The notes beneath the pieces are model-generated. The model was not told the origin of the DNA. It did no database searches and worked only from the letters and a program-made list of their open reading frames with translations. A DNA stretch of 64,000 bases, from the NCBI GenBank assembly GCA_009617715.1, contig VTFK01000073.1, positions 868,001-932,000 of the forward strand, given 5' to 3'. Positions 38,421 to 50,039 of the stretch are shown piece after piece (the first letter of the stretch is position 1; every line of letters begins with the position of its first letter). The DNA is from Plectrocnemia conspersa. Its lineage: Eukaryota > Arthropoda > Insecta > Trichoptera > Polycentropodidae. The position numbers were made by a program, and so were the translations under genes.

Positions 38421-39839
38421 AACTTTGTGGTATGTAATAGTATTAAGACTTAAATGAATAAATATTTTAATGAGTAAAATAACGTAAAAAGATTTATTTG
38501 TAAAATAAGTTACTAAAAATAAGAAAATATGATACCTATGCTAACAAATTCAATTAATATCTAATTTTGAAAATATATCCGTAGTTAATGAGGTATTGTT
38601 CGATATTATATGCTATGAATATTAAATTATACACACATCAAGTTAACGGTATTATAACATACTATTCAATATTATACTCCCACATAAACATCGTTTTGAA
38701 TTCGAGTGGCATTATACATCATAGCTCAGAACTTAATATATATCACCGTGTTCACCTCGCTCGGCTCGATTATGTAAAACAGATAGTGAGGTATGATGAG
38801 AAGTTTTACCATAAACCGTTATGATAAGCAACGATCGGCACGATACAAACTAGACACCGTTATATCGATCATGCGGCTGAGCCTAGTAAAACGTATTTGA
38901 CAGAGCAGAATTAAGTTGCGTTAAGCAGGAATGTCAGTAAAGTCAAGCCAATTTGGTCGGATTAGAACTAAGCAGGAATATTAATTAAATAAAGGTCGAC
39001 ACAATATTATGGTCTTGTCATAGAGATACATTAATAAAGATTTTGCGACCGGGAAAAATATTAAGTAACTTATTCTTAGCCTTAATATAGAATTGCCATC
39101 TATACAAAAAAGTTTGATAATACCCAAATGACAGCAAAGCTCCAAAAAACTAAAGTTTTAGACCTCATGGGTTGTATGTAAATAAAAATAAAATATATAC
39201 AAATATAGAAGCCGAAGCAACGAACTGTTACAATAAAGTTGTCATGATATATATTTATTATCAAGATACAATCAAGATACATGTTTTGTCACATTGTATA
39301 TTCAAATATTAAATTATATTAGCAGCAAAATTTAATTTTTAGTTTAAGCAATTATAAAAAAGCTAAAACTATACAAATATAAATGTTTTTATATAAGCTT
39401 AACCTATTTTGGTTAGTTGAGTTTTTTTTATTTATGTAGATGTGTTCATAGCAAAATCTTTAATTTCACTTAAAACATATTTTTTCATATAAAAATTAAA
39501 AAATATTTTTCCTGAAAAAGATGTGAGTAAATATAATATGATACTTATATTGCGATGCTAATCTGTTTAATATATCTTAAAACTGTAATACAAATTTGAT
39601 ATCTTTATATCTTCAAACTAATATTTTTTTTTATTTATAAAGTCGTCCTGTGATTTTTCCTTAATTTATTCATTCCTTCTTTCACTAATATTTTTACAAA
39701 ATTTTTAAATATTTTATGAAAACTACCACTTTTATTAAGATGCTTAAAAATTAACGTCACAAATAACAGTCGTAAAACTTGGCTTAAAAAAAATTAAAAC
39801 ATACCGCTAATAAAACTCAATCAACTAAACATCTTTGTA
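38421..39839. other. A+T-rich stretch with a minor island
   Basis: A slightly richer patch lies at about 38690-39030 (78-codon frame, no family). The remainder is A/T-rich with no content recognised. Confidence 0.45.
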
Positions 39840-40340
39840 AAGGATGTGAGTGACATTTTCACGATGTACTTTTTTATTATATATTTCTGTGATATCTCTA
39901 CTTCTCGATTGATCTTCGCTTCTCTTTAGCTTCCTTATAATCAGTTCTAGCTAAGATTTTAGTCTTTGTAGCGAGGCACATTATAGCACCACTCATAAAT
40001 CACTCAAAAAGCTTCGCCTCATAAACGTGCAGCTTCAAAAGCTCAACGCCCGGGGCGACCCATTTCGATTGTACCACCGAGCACACCGGGGTGACCGTTT
40101 ATCTCGAAATTGGCGAGATAACACAAACGATGATATACGAGGCCGAAGTTTGTACTTCATAAGTTTCTTGCGGACATCTCTGCTCATTCTCTCCGCGGGG
40201 TGACCTAGCTGAAATATGGGCACCTGACCGGCTTATCGCCGCAATCCTTTGTTTTGGACCGCACAATGTCGGCTCGACTCCCGCATTCCTAACTCAGTGA
40301 TGACTTAGTTTTGCACCGGTAAATGCTGGTATGCTTCTAT
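39840..40340. other. GC-richer noncoding island, candidate regulatory
   Basis: One of the GC-richest blocks. It has CGCCCGGGGCGACC near 40046-40059, ACCGGGGTGACC near 40086 and GCGGGGTGACC near 40196, a repeated GGGTGACC-like motif that could be a nuclear receptor half-site (AGGTCA class) array. The inverted pair ATCTCGAAATTGGCGAGAT lies near 40101-40119. The minus-strand frame of 62 codons lacks similarity. Confidence 0.38.
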
Positions 40341-43189
40341 CGCCAAAATAAAATACATTTATAAGTAAACTATAGCCTAAAAGGACATAATTCAATACGC
40401 ATTGAATTAATATAGGTTATTCTATCTCTTACTGGGTGGTCAGAATTTAAATTTATAATTCATGATAGTGATCTTAATTAAAAGTTATTTTTAAAAACCT
40501 TAACTATGTAAAACAATTTTATTTGAGGACATGACGAACGAAATTGCTTTATTATTAAAATAAGCTAAAAATAAATATTTATATTAGTGCTATATATGTA
40601 AATATAATGGTTTAATACATAATACATGAGCTAGATTAAAGGAAATGTATATAAGAAACTGACGACAGTAACACACTTCAAATCTCGCCATCAAATAACA
40701 ATGTTGACAGTTGAAATACAGTTTTGGTGCAAAAAATACAAAGTATGTCACACTCTGAAACTATGACTATAATAAAGGATATCTGGAATGCAGCTGAAAC
40801 GTAATGTTCAATTCCGCCGCTCGACGTCATGCAATTAGGGAAAAGTGACAAGTACATTCTCACCATTTCTTTTGCGAAGCACCTTTTCATAGAAGTATAA
40901 AACGGATTAATACCAAATCATAACAATTAGATTATTATATCTTAATCAATCTGCTAAACATTTAAAAAACACGTTTTATAAATAAAATCAAATGTTTTTT
41001 CATAATTCATGACTTAAAATTAGTTAAAACAAGTTGAAATTAGTAAAAAAAACGTATTTTTTTGTACCAAAAAAACAAAGATATTTTCATATAAAAAATA
41101 CTTCGTGACACGAAAAAATAGTTTAGAATCAATCTACGTTTTAAAATCAGAACCTTCAGTGTTGTATATAATCCACGTTTTATTAAATATACAATTAGTC
41201 AGGACAAGCTTAGATAGGTAAAACAAGTTTTTTTTTACAAAAGACAGGAAAATTTCGTATATAATTAATGCCTTGTAAACGAAAAAAATAGTTGGGATGG
41301 ACAATAACAAATACGCAAGGCCACCCTGAGGGCTTCAATTTACGAGAAACTTTATTGATTTTAATTATTTTATGTATTCATAATAATATATATTACAAAC
41401 AGCTACGCGTTACGTTAGATGTATATTTTTTATATTAAATAATACGTAATTGTATTTAAAAAATTTTGCAAAATTAACTTATGTATTTTTTAAACACAGA
41501 AAAATATTTTAAATTTATAAAAATAAGTCGCTGATATCACATTGTAATAATTAAATAGTCATAAAATAATAATTACAATAAATAAAAAAAAAAAAGATGA
41601 GTTTACTTATTACTAAAATAAAACAGTTTAATAAATATTAATATTATATACATATGTATAGTACAAATATGTCTATAAAATCGTGGGCGATATAATTATA
41701 CACTCTTTAAAAATACCAGTATAAACATATAAAAACATTTGTACTATGATTAAGTTATTCCGAAAAGGTCATCTTGATTTTTAAGTCCCAACAGTGGTTA
41801 TACTAATACATTGCATGTTAGCATGTCACATTTACATGTTAAATATAAATCTGACGAATATCATTATAACCACATTTTTAAAAATAATGATACAGTCAAA
41901 CTGATAAAATTTATTGAATCATAATAAATACGACTAATTCTCGCATATACACATATGTACGTACATGCAATAATGATGGTGGAGTGATGTTTTATAGCAG
42001 TAATTAAATATTACATACATACAGGTATGTTATTTTTTTAAATTCTCTATGGCTTTTGATATTAAAATTGCATGTTTGGTAGTCATTAATTTGTATACGA
42101 TTGACGTTAAAATGCAATATTACGATTTTACGCTAAAAATCCATTGGCGTCGCACGATAACTGAAAGTTTTATTATTATCGGCGTCGGCAATGGTGATTT
42201 ATTAAATGCTAATTTTATTTATTACTCTTTTGCAATTTATTTTTAATAAATATTATTAGATTTTTTTGCTAATCGAACTTTACTGATTTAATTTGGAAGG
42301 TTGGTAAGAATGAAATTATGTCGCATAAATTAAATTAAATTATTTGTAGTGTTAAGTATACTTTATTAGACAACATGATATTGAGTAATGTCGCATGCTA
42401 CGTGAGCATTTAGACATACATACATTTAAAACTAATTTTATAGCTGCAAATATGAGACTGAAAGACAAATTACTAGTAATGTCCAGAGGGGAGGTCAATC
42501 TGTTGTAAGTCTAATGAGCTTCACTTTGAGATTATTTGATTGTAGTACCATGTATTATATATTTGTATTTATTTTTTATTAAATATAATTTATGGGTTAT
42601 TGACATCTCAGGACATATGCTATTAACGGTATAACACATATACCATAACACCACTAATTTTTTTTCGAAATGTAATTTTAATAACGATCTAAATTCCTAA
42701 ATAGATCTAAAAACAAACAAAATAACGTCAAAAGACGTTTAAGTTGATAAAATCAATTTATTGATTCAATTGATGATGACAGTTGCAGTACGTTTATTTG
42801 ACTTAAATGACAAGCTTTGAGTGCTATTTAACAGGGAATTATTTTTAGAGGTATATCAAAATAAATACTTTCAAATTGTTTGGTGCATTTTTGTAAGGTA
42901 AATCTTTGAAGTTTTTTTTCGAAAAGATTTGGTGAGCTTTGGGGAGCTTTTTGCTTCCAAAGTCATAGAAGTCTCGCGCCCGTTTTTTGGCATTTAACAC
43001 AAGCATGATAAAACGTATTTTTTTGATATTAGGTCCTTAGTTTCATTACATGATTTTTCACTCTTTTCGAAACAAAATATTGGTTAATGTTACTAGCCAT
43101 TTATTTTAATATGGTATACGGTTTATGGTATACCTACTCAAAGCAATTAAACCGAGCATTACACAATATTTCTAACAATGCTAACGAAC
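40341..43189. other. A+T-rich desert
   Basis: Includes minor richer patches near 40660-40880 and 42100-42190 with short open frames and no recognised family. No splice-flanked segment stands out. Confidence 0.45.
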
Positions 43190-43700
43190 CGTCTAGGTAT
43201 TTGTCAAGTCTAATTTAACTGCCAAGTCTAACCACTCGTTGATTTACACTACTTAACGTAGTGAAACTTTCGTGCAATGCTCGCATGTCTGCCGCATTGT
43301 TCATTTGGCTGCTTCTCTTTGCTGATTCCGCTACGTTCGATTCCGAAAAGATTGCCAGCCCCTGCCTCAGAGGGACCGATTTGTGAGCACGATACACAAA
43401 CAGGATTTGCATATCGAAACAACGATAAAATTAGCTGTTTACATTATACGAGCGTGCGTTTAGTGGTCTACGGCATGCGACCGAGGAGCAGGCGTCGACA
43501 CTGTCGGCTCACGTACCGAGCTTCCTATAATTAATCGAATTTCGAAGAGAGATCGTTTCACTGAAAATGAACGATTTCGTTATCGAAGACGACTTTCGTT
43601 CATTCTCTCTTCCCTTTTGTTCTGCCCTTGGAGCTATTTTCGAATTTGTGGATGTCCTTTTTGTTTAACGAGCTTCTAGATTCATTAGGCGGAATGAGAG
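43190..43700. other. GC-richer island containing a candidate first coding exon
   Basis: Balanced block that holds the signal-peptide segment at 43285-43382, followed by about 300 bp of conserved-looking sequence with no second coding segment. It contains GAACGATTTCGTTATCG/CGAAAGTCGTC-type pairs near 43569-43600. The island may therefore be a promoter plus first exon and the start of its intron, rather than an enhancer. Confidence 0.35.
43285..43382 (+). CDS. candidate first coding exon: signal peptide of an unidentified secreted or membrane protein
   Basis: ATG at 43285, in the context CTCGCATGT, opens a frame beginning M-S-A-A-L-F-I-W-L-L-L-F-A-D-S-A-T-F-D-S, followed by E-K-I-A-S-P-C-L-R-G-T-D. 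This is a textbook signal peptide: short start, hydrophobic core A-L-F-I-W-L-L-L-F-A, and a small-residue cleavage site near A-D-S-A. A donor-like GTGAGC follows at 43383, in phase 2 after 32 codons and two bases, just before the frame would stop at 43384. So it is either an exon spliced onward on the plus strand or a 33-residue micropeptide. An upstream ATG at 43277 in another frame weakens the case slightly. No downstream partner exon was recognised. The strand is opposite to the Dpr exon, so it would be a separate, nested or neighbouring gene. Confidence 0.38.
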
Positions 43701-43824
43701 AAATTTAATATATTCTGTAATATAGATAGGAAGCTTTAACGCTAACATTTTTGGAGTGGGTTTAGATAAATATATAAAAAATATGTGTATTAATTATATT
43801 TAAAAATAATTATATATTTTAATA

Positions 43825-44480
43825 TGAAATATTGCCCGAGGACTGGAACAACAAAGCGATATTCCTATACATTTAAACGGCGATCTTCTACTGTGTAGGG
43901 ACTATCGAGCGATCACTCTGCTAAAAATAGCATATAAAGTATTATCATTTATGCTCTACGATAGATTGCAATAATATAAACTACATTCTAGGAAACTAAC
44001 AATGTGGATTTGTAAAGAAGCATTTCACAGTGAATGATCCTCAAAAAAAGCGTATGAGTTCAACGTAAACACGTATAATATATCCGTTGATTTCAAGTCG
44101 AGTTACGACAGCGTATATGAAGGAAAACTATACAAAGCAATGGAAGAGTTCAAAATTTCATAAAGACTTGTCAACAATAACAATATAAAAATGGAATTCC
44201 AGCTCCGCAAGATTATACAATGATATCTAATACCGAATCTTACTAAGCACGAATTAATTACATGTTATTTAAGATTATTTATACAAAGTCAGTGCAATTA
44301 GTGGTATATATTGATGATAATATTATTATAGGGCATTTCAAATTATAATCAATATAGCTGCATCTGAATTCAAACGAAACAATAAATATGTTAATAAAAA
44401 ACACTGGTTTAAATCAAGACAATCTATGCCGACGATGTCTGCCTTGACGTGGTTGAATAGTCCCAGGAATTCCCAGGACT
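43825..44480 (+). pseudogene. non-LTR reverse transcriptase fragment, plus strand (relic)
   Basis: Readable pieces in the proper order: L-P-E-D-W-N-N-K-A-I at 43828; a decayed N-Y-R-x-I-x-L-L segment near 43900; Q-C-G-F near 44008; S-V-D-F-K-S-S-Y-D-S-V at about 44079-44111 (RT motif A with the catalytic Asp); and I-Y-A-D-D-V at 44422-44439 (motif C, Y-A-D-D). About 650 bp cover the palm and fingers, with many stops and frameshifts. Motif spacing is shorter than usual between A and C, suggesting an internal deletion. The clade matches the P-E-D-W-N/F-K-x-A-Y-D-x-V style LINE seen also at 20728 and 44647. Confidence 0.88.
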
Positions 44481-44646
44481 CATTTAAATCGTAAAAAAAT
44501 TATGTTAAAAAATTAACTTATATTATATGTGGAGAAATGTAGGTATACATATACACGATAGATGAATTTTTTTTAAACATATTAAAAATATTTTATTAGA
44601 TATATATATTTATTAGATATGCATAATTTATAAAAAATATCATAAT

Positions 44647-44896
44647 TATAGTAAAATTTCATTTCCAGTTTACACTCTCACTAGGCATTCTACACTTTTA
44701 CCACGGAAATAAGCTTTTTCGGAGAGTCCCTGGCTGCATATAATCTACGCATATTTATTAATTTATATGCAGCTTTAAAATCAATACATATATGGTAAGT
44801 CTCAATGTTAAATTCTCTGGTCTTTTCTAGAATTTTTCAAATTGAGATAATTTGATCTATTTATGATTTTCCTGTTCTAAATCCACGTCTGATATC
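44647..44896 (-). pseudogene. non-LTR reverse transcriptase fragment, minus strand (relic)
   Basis: In one minus-strand frame: R-R-G-F-R-T-G-K-S, I-D-Q-I-I-S-I, L-E-K-T-R-E-F-N-I, H-I-C-I-D-F-K-A-A-Y (motif A with the catalytic Asp), then R-L-Y-A-A and P-K-K-L-I. This is the Q-C-G-F-R-x-G-R-S to motif A region of a LINE closely resembling the plus-strand relic 170 bp away, but in opposite orientation. Three stops lie after motif A and two earlier. It is better conserved than its neighbour, so it likely represents a separate, later insertion. Confidence 0.9.
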
Positions 44897-44899
44897 TGT

Positions 44900-46266
44900 T
44901 ATTATAGTAAAATACAATGTTTTGGGCTGGCTAAATGTAAGTTTTCTTAAACAATCCTAAGGGTAAGAGAATAGCAGAAAGACCGTGACTTCTTTGGCTG
45001 GATAAAATGCTCGGCATCAGTGGCTCACGCTGCGTGGCCAGTAATGATTTATAAAGATTTTTACATACATATTTTTGACATACACTCACGATAATTAAAA
45101 CGTTATATACATCTTTAAGTTAACTAAGAAAATATTAGTTGCTGTTACGGATTATTGTAATTGAAAATAACTTATTGTGTTGTGGTTTGTTGCTCTTAAA
45201 GATTAACTGGCGAATTTCCTGTCTACGTATATTTATGTTGACGTCATCGTAAATTGATATTCTAATCTGCAAAGACAAATTTTGTCTGGAAATGGTTCAT
45301 TTCGAAAGCAGACGAGGCTCGATAAGAGTTTTCGTCAAATAAATAATGTAGTTTTGTCAAATAATTAATGGTATTCCATCATCGTGCCTTTGTTTTCTCT
45401 CCCTTGGTGTCTGAATCGTAATTTGATATTATCGTTTGTAATAATTATTTATACTATAATACCGCAATTCTAGCTAAATAATTTTATTATTATTATTATT
45501 ATATTGCGTATTGAAATATGAATCATTTGTATCTACAAGATATTATAATTAAAATATATTATTTATTTTAAAAATCTATTTGTAATACTACTTTTAAATT
45601 ATAATGCTTATACGAGCAATAATCAACTAAGAAATTACGTGATTGCTTAATAACAAATGTAGTGGAAATAGGAATAAGTGAGGCGCGGATGTTCTAGCAA
45701 TAATACAATGGTGTGTTTTTGTGACGACTGGTTAGAACTTTGTTTATTTTAATCGGTCCATATTAATACTAAATATTTAATATGATACACGTGTATTAAT
45801 AATAAAATTACTTATTAAGAAACACGTGTATTTAATTAAAAACATACAATTTAATTATTCTGTAACATGTGTATATATACAAATTTATTCGTTAGTGCTA
45901 CGCGAATTTATTTTTAATGAAAATAATATGCAGTCAGCTTGTAATTAGAGTTTTGAAAAAAAAAATAAAAGGCAAAAGAAATTATTTTATACATTTGAGT
46001 TACTAAACAGAATATGTACAGGATAAAAGTATAATATATAATTGAGTTTAAAATATATTATAATTTTACAATTTGTCAACATTGAATTCTCTCCTATTTA
46101 TGTACTATATGCAAAGCTTTGTTTTAATAATTTTCATATATTTATTTTAATTATTCCCATTATTTACTATTTTTACTAATAAGTATAAAAATCACAGTTG
46201 AGATAATAACATATTTTTTTGTATATTTTAATATTTTTAGTGTAATAAAAATAATGTGTACAATTA
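44900..46266. other. A+T-rich noncoding stretch
   Basis: A balanced patch at about 44980-45050 has no recognised content; it lies upstream of the minus-strand RT relic and might be its decayed 5' part. A (TTA)n tract lies near 45485-45501. Confidence 0.45.
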
Positions 46267-46349
46267 TTTAATTTTTTTTAATAAAATTTATATATTTAAC
46301 AAGTTGTAGACAACGTGTTGAATATATAAATTTTATTAAAAAAATTAAA
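46267..46349. repeat. long inverted repeat, about 34 bp arms
   Basis: The arm ending AATAAAATTTATATATTTAA is matched by the inverse TTGAATATATAAATTTTATT with one mismatch and one indel in a T run. The centre GTTGTAGACAAC also pairs, so the whole 83 bp can fold as one hairpin. It may be a miniature fold-back element. Confidence 0.85.
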
Positions 46350-47399
46350 ATAGTGTTTAAAATATCTTAATATAATATTAACTTATGTACACATATGAAT
46401 AAGCATATGAATTACTTTGCTTATGTTTATAAAATGAGAAAATATAGTGGTGTCATTGAAACAAGAAACTTCTATACAGTGATTTTATTTGCTAACTTTT
46501 AATGAGACATGCCTGCATTTGAAGTAACGTACTACTTTAAAATGTTTTTATTTTAAGTGTACCGTTCGCCTTATATTCATATTAATTTTATACGTCACAT
46601 ATCAATATTTTTTGTATAAAAATACATTAAACTGTGTGATTTAATAAAATTAAAATGATATAATAAAGCAAGATTTTCTAGATATATTTTTTCGTTTATA
46701 TTTCTTTTCACGTCTTCTTTTTTTTAGCTTTTATTCAGCAACATTAATTTTAGTGACAATTAAATTAAGAGATGTGAGAATTATATTGCGTATTTATTAT
46801 AAGATACAAATCATTTTTTCTAAGAAATAAAGTTGCTTTAAAAAAACATTAAATATTTAAAATAATAGTGCTATATATATATATTTGTAAACTATTTTCT
46901 TAAAGCAATGCTTTTTTAAATAATTTATTAATATACGAGTATTTATAAATTAATATTTAAAAAAAATTACAATTGTCATTGTTTTAATAATAAGCGAGAT
47001 AAATTTAAGCTTTTAAAGATGAACAAACATAAGTTGCAAGAAACTCTTATTCAAAATAGAGACTCTTTCGTGAAAATATCTGAGAAGTACTCATATATTG
47101 CATTTTACAAAGGACACAAGATCTCGTTATACATCTCAAAAGCAGCGTAATATTAAGTTACTCTTGTATATCAAAGAAAATAGAGCAATCTTATATTAAG
47201 TGTAATTTATATAATATTTAATTGAGACCATCGTGACCTAAAAAGTTACCCCAGTGCGTTATGATAGTCAAGAAATAATACAAAGTGTTATTAAAATACA
47301 CTAAAAATATAAAACAAATATGATAAAAAATAATGCAGAGCAAGATAAAATTGAATGATACAAATTAGACCAGCTCCTCGTAGCTGACATTAAACAAAT
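46350..47399. other. A+T-rich noncoding stretch
   Basis: Nothing recognised. Confidence 0.5.
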
Positions 47400-47431
47400 C
47401 AATGTGCAACGTCAGTATATTTAGGAGCCAG

Positions 47432-47548
47432 ATGGCGGCAGCCATAGGCGAGTCGGCTAGTGCGGACGTCCTGCCTCTAACGGTCATCGGAATAGCACGC
47501 GATCATAACTACGTTTTGGAACTCAAAACTAAAATTTATTCAAAATAA
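47432..47548 (+). other. short GC-rich patch with an ATG frame (38 codons), unrecognised
   Basis: ATGGCGGCAGCC opens a plus-strand frame M-A-A-A-I-G-E-S-A-S-A-D-V-L-P-L-T-V-I-G continuing to a stop after about 38 codons. The GC-rich part is only about 90 bp and sharply bounded, like a small exon, but no donor of good quality is seen where the composition drops. It could also be the end of a repeat, since it directly abuts the LINE relic at 47540-48022. I do not assign a function. Confidence 0.25.
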
Positions 47549-48022
47549 TTTGATTATCGACAACACCCTTCAGTGTTTTAAAGAAATGCTAATTACATAA
47601 AGTTGGTCCAAAAAAATTTTTTGAAAGAGATTGAAGGCGTATCTATGGATAATTATTTCAAACAACTTAGCAGGAGCTGATAATACTGCAACTGGTCTAT
47701 AGTTATTTATGCGCAATTTATCCCTTTTTTTATGAAGAGTGGTGAGTTTTGTGCATTTAAAAAGATAAAGAAATAATGAAGTTTTAAGAATCTGATAAAA
47801 AATACGTTTTAAGGAAGCAGCGAGACTGACTTCGCAATCCTTTAAAATTAAATCTGGAACTAAGTCAGACAAAAAGGAACGCTTCCCATCTTTAACTTTT
47901 CAAAGCCGTATTTAATGAGCGCTAAGTTTATTTAATGGTCAGTATTGAAGGCCAATTGCAGGAAAAATAATGCGAATAGAATGCGAAAAAGATTCCTCGA
48001 AAACAGAACGGAAATATTGAGT
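47540..48022 (-). pseudogene. non-LTR retrotransposon ORF2 fragment (relic)
   Basis: One minus-strand frame reads F-R-S-V-F-E-E near 48000, then (after three stops) L-S-D-L-V-P-D-L-I-L-K-D-C-E-V-S-L-A, and H-K-K-R-D-K-L-R-I-N-N-Y-R-P-V-A-V-L-S followed by A-P-A-K-L-F-E. The I-N-N-Y-R-P-x-x-x-L-S-x-x-x-K-x-F-E block is the N-terminal RT region (motifs 0-2) of LINEs. The fragment stops before motif A. It differs in motif style from the P-E-D-W-N type relics, so at least two LINE clades are present. The open frame of about 100 codons at 47570-47872 is its best-kept part. Confidence 0.88.
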
Positions 48023-48024
48023 GC

Positions 48025-48519
48025 AACTGTAAGAAATATTTTGTGAACTGTAATTTAATAATATTAACGTGATTTAATAATAATAGCGTTACCTTTTATT
48101 TATAAAATGCTATATAAAAACATTTATATATGTAGATAATATGGATTATGTTTCTTGGAACACTTTAGAATCCCAAAAATTAAGGCTTTGATAAATTCCA
48201 TTAATTATTTGATACAAAATATTTATTCTGTTTCATTTTTTTTTTGGGTTATGTAGTTCATTTTTTATCTCTTTTCAGAGTAAATGTAAATCATAACGTT
48301 TGCTAAAATTATATTATTTTATATATTTTATTCTTCAGAAAGATTATTATTTTTTCGTATATTGTTACATTAATGTCAATCAGGTAAATACCATGATTTG
48401 AACAACTCATTTTGTACAGGAAAATTTACTACGGTATCCTTAACTCACACATACAGTTTATAGCTTTAACACACATACTTTGTTTATCTAGTTAAATATA
48501 AATTTAATCAATTGCGGGT
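48025..48519. other. A+T-rich noncoding stretch
   Basis: Nothing recognised; the left edge may include decayed 5' sequence of the LINE relic. Confidence 0.45.
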
Positions 48520-49000
48520 CAACAATTCACACGAAATTAACAAAACCGGCACTCAGGCGTCAGGATCGCACACTTCAAACACTCTCTTCTACAGTTGAAT
48601 ATAAATACATTCGATTGTGTCTCGTTTGCAATTGTCACGGCACGTCTCCAGTTTCAGTTAGCCGATCAAACGAACTAATCGAATTTGGTTAGAGTTCCAA
48701 GGGAATTTCCTCGCGGTGCTGTTATCTAATATATGCAAATTCAGTTGGGTCCGCAATTGCTAGAGGTCATTGTCTCACTGCGACCCTAGTTATAATACAT
48801 ATGTACTTAGGTGTATAGCCGAAAGATTGGAAATCCGATCCCTTGATCCTTTTAGATTTTGATATCGCACCTTAACTTATCGAAAGGTTATATCTAGAGC
48901 TGACGAGAGAAGCCTTAATGCGACCGTAATGCCCCGTTTATGCCTCATTACGCAGTAAACGAGAAATATTTAAGAGTTGATGTTATGTCACTATCGGCAA
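48520..49000. other. GC-richer island with TATA- and Inr-like words
   Basis: The block contains TATAAATA at 48600-48607 and TCAGTT at 48654-48659. These match the arthropod TATA and initiator words, but 56 bp apart instead of about 30. ATGCAAAT at about 48735-48742 is an octamer-type site. No open frame follows that looks like a first exon. Either a promoter-like or an enhancer-type element; the spacing argues against a simple core promoter. Confidence 0.3.
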
Positions 49001-50039
49001 AATAAGAGTATAGCATTTGTTGTTAGATATAACATACAAAATATGTGTAAATACGTAATTGTCCGATGACGAGCGTTAAAACAGTTTTGGATTCGTTCAA
49101 ATGAGTGAATCAAAAATAGGTAAAATAAAAATGTCTTACTTAATAGACTACGTGACTAGAAAAATATCACACGCCTACTTAAAAGCGGAATCCTTCTTGG
49201 ACATTAGACCATTCTCCGGTAATATAATAATAACTTTTAGAAGCAAGTTTTAACAAGACCTAGGTGCAAGCAAAAAATAATCTGGAAACTATTTTGGGAC
49301 CTAGTAAATATATCCAAAACTTACAACATAACTAAGTGACATAAAGAAACAATCGAAACAAGACTATCTATGTTAGACTATAATGTTCATAATAACAATT
49401 TTTATCAGTAGTATAATTGCAAATACATAAAAAACAATATTTAATGAAAATTTATTTATATTATTATCTATTTTGGAATTTTCAGAAAGTAAATCAATAC
49501 TACGAAAACCCAGATTTTTGGAGGTAAAATTATAAAACATTTTGGAAACAAAAATAGTCTATTATGCAAAAGTCTGTTCTCACAACTTTGAGACCTCTTC
49601 AAGTAGATATAATATTTGAAAAGGCTCACATTAAATCGCGCTATACATAGAAACGTATATCAAACTTATTTTTAATATTTATGTTCACAAGAGCTTCAAA
49701 GTTTGAGTCGAATATTATTAAGCTAGAAAAGAGATTATTTATTTTAGTGCTATACATATAAATATAATGTGTATCTCTCATTAAAACACATTGAAAACAA
49801 TTGATATGTTGAAAGCATCACTTGATTGAACATATGCAAGTAATACGATCTATGTACATTTCGATTTTAATTAGTATCACATTTCTCTCTGAAGTTAGCT
49901 TTTAATTAATTATGAAATTCAAGCCTAGCTCTTTTTTATATTTTTAAGGTATGTACAAACAATATATATTTTTTATTTTTATAATGATCCCCAGTTTTAT
50001 TGATCAGGAAATTGCTTTCAACTCAGATTGAAAAACGAA
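49001..50039. other. A+T-rich stretch, weakly mixed
   Basis: Sequence of intermediate composition at about 49100-49380 and 49540-49660, with no family recognised; it could be decayed repeat. Confidence 0.4.
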
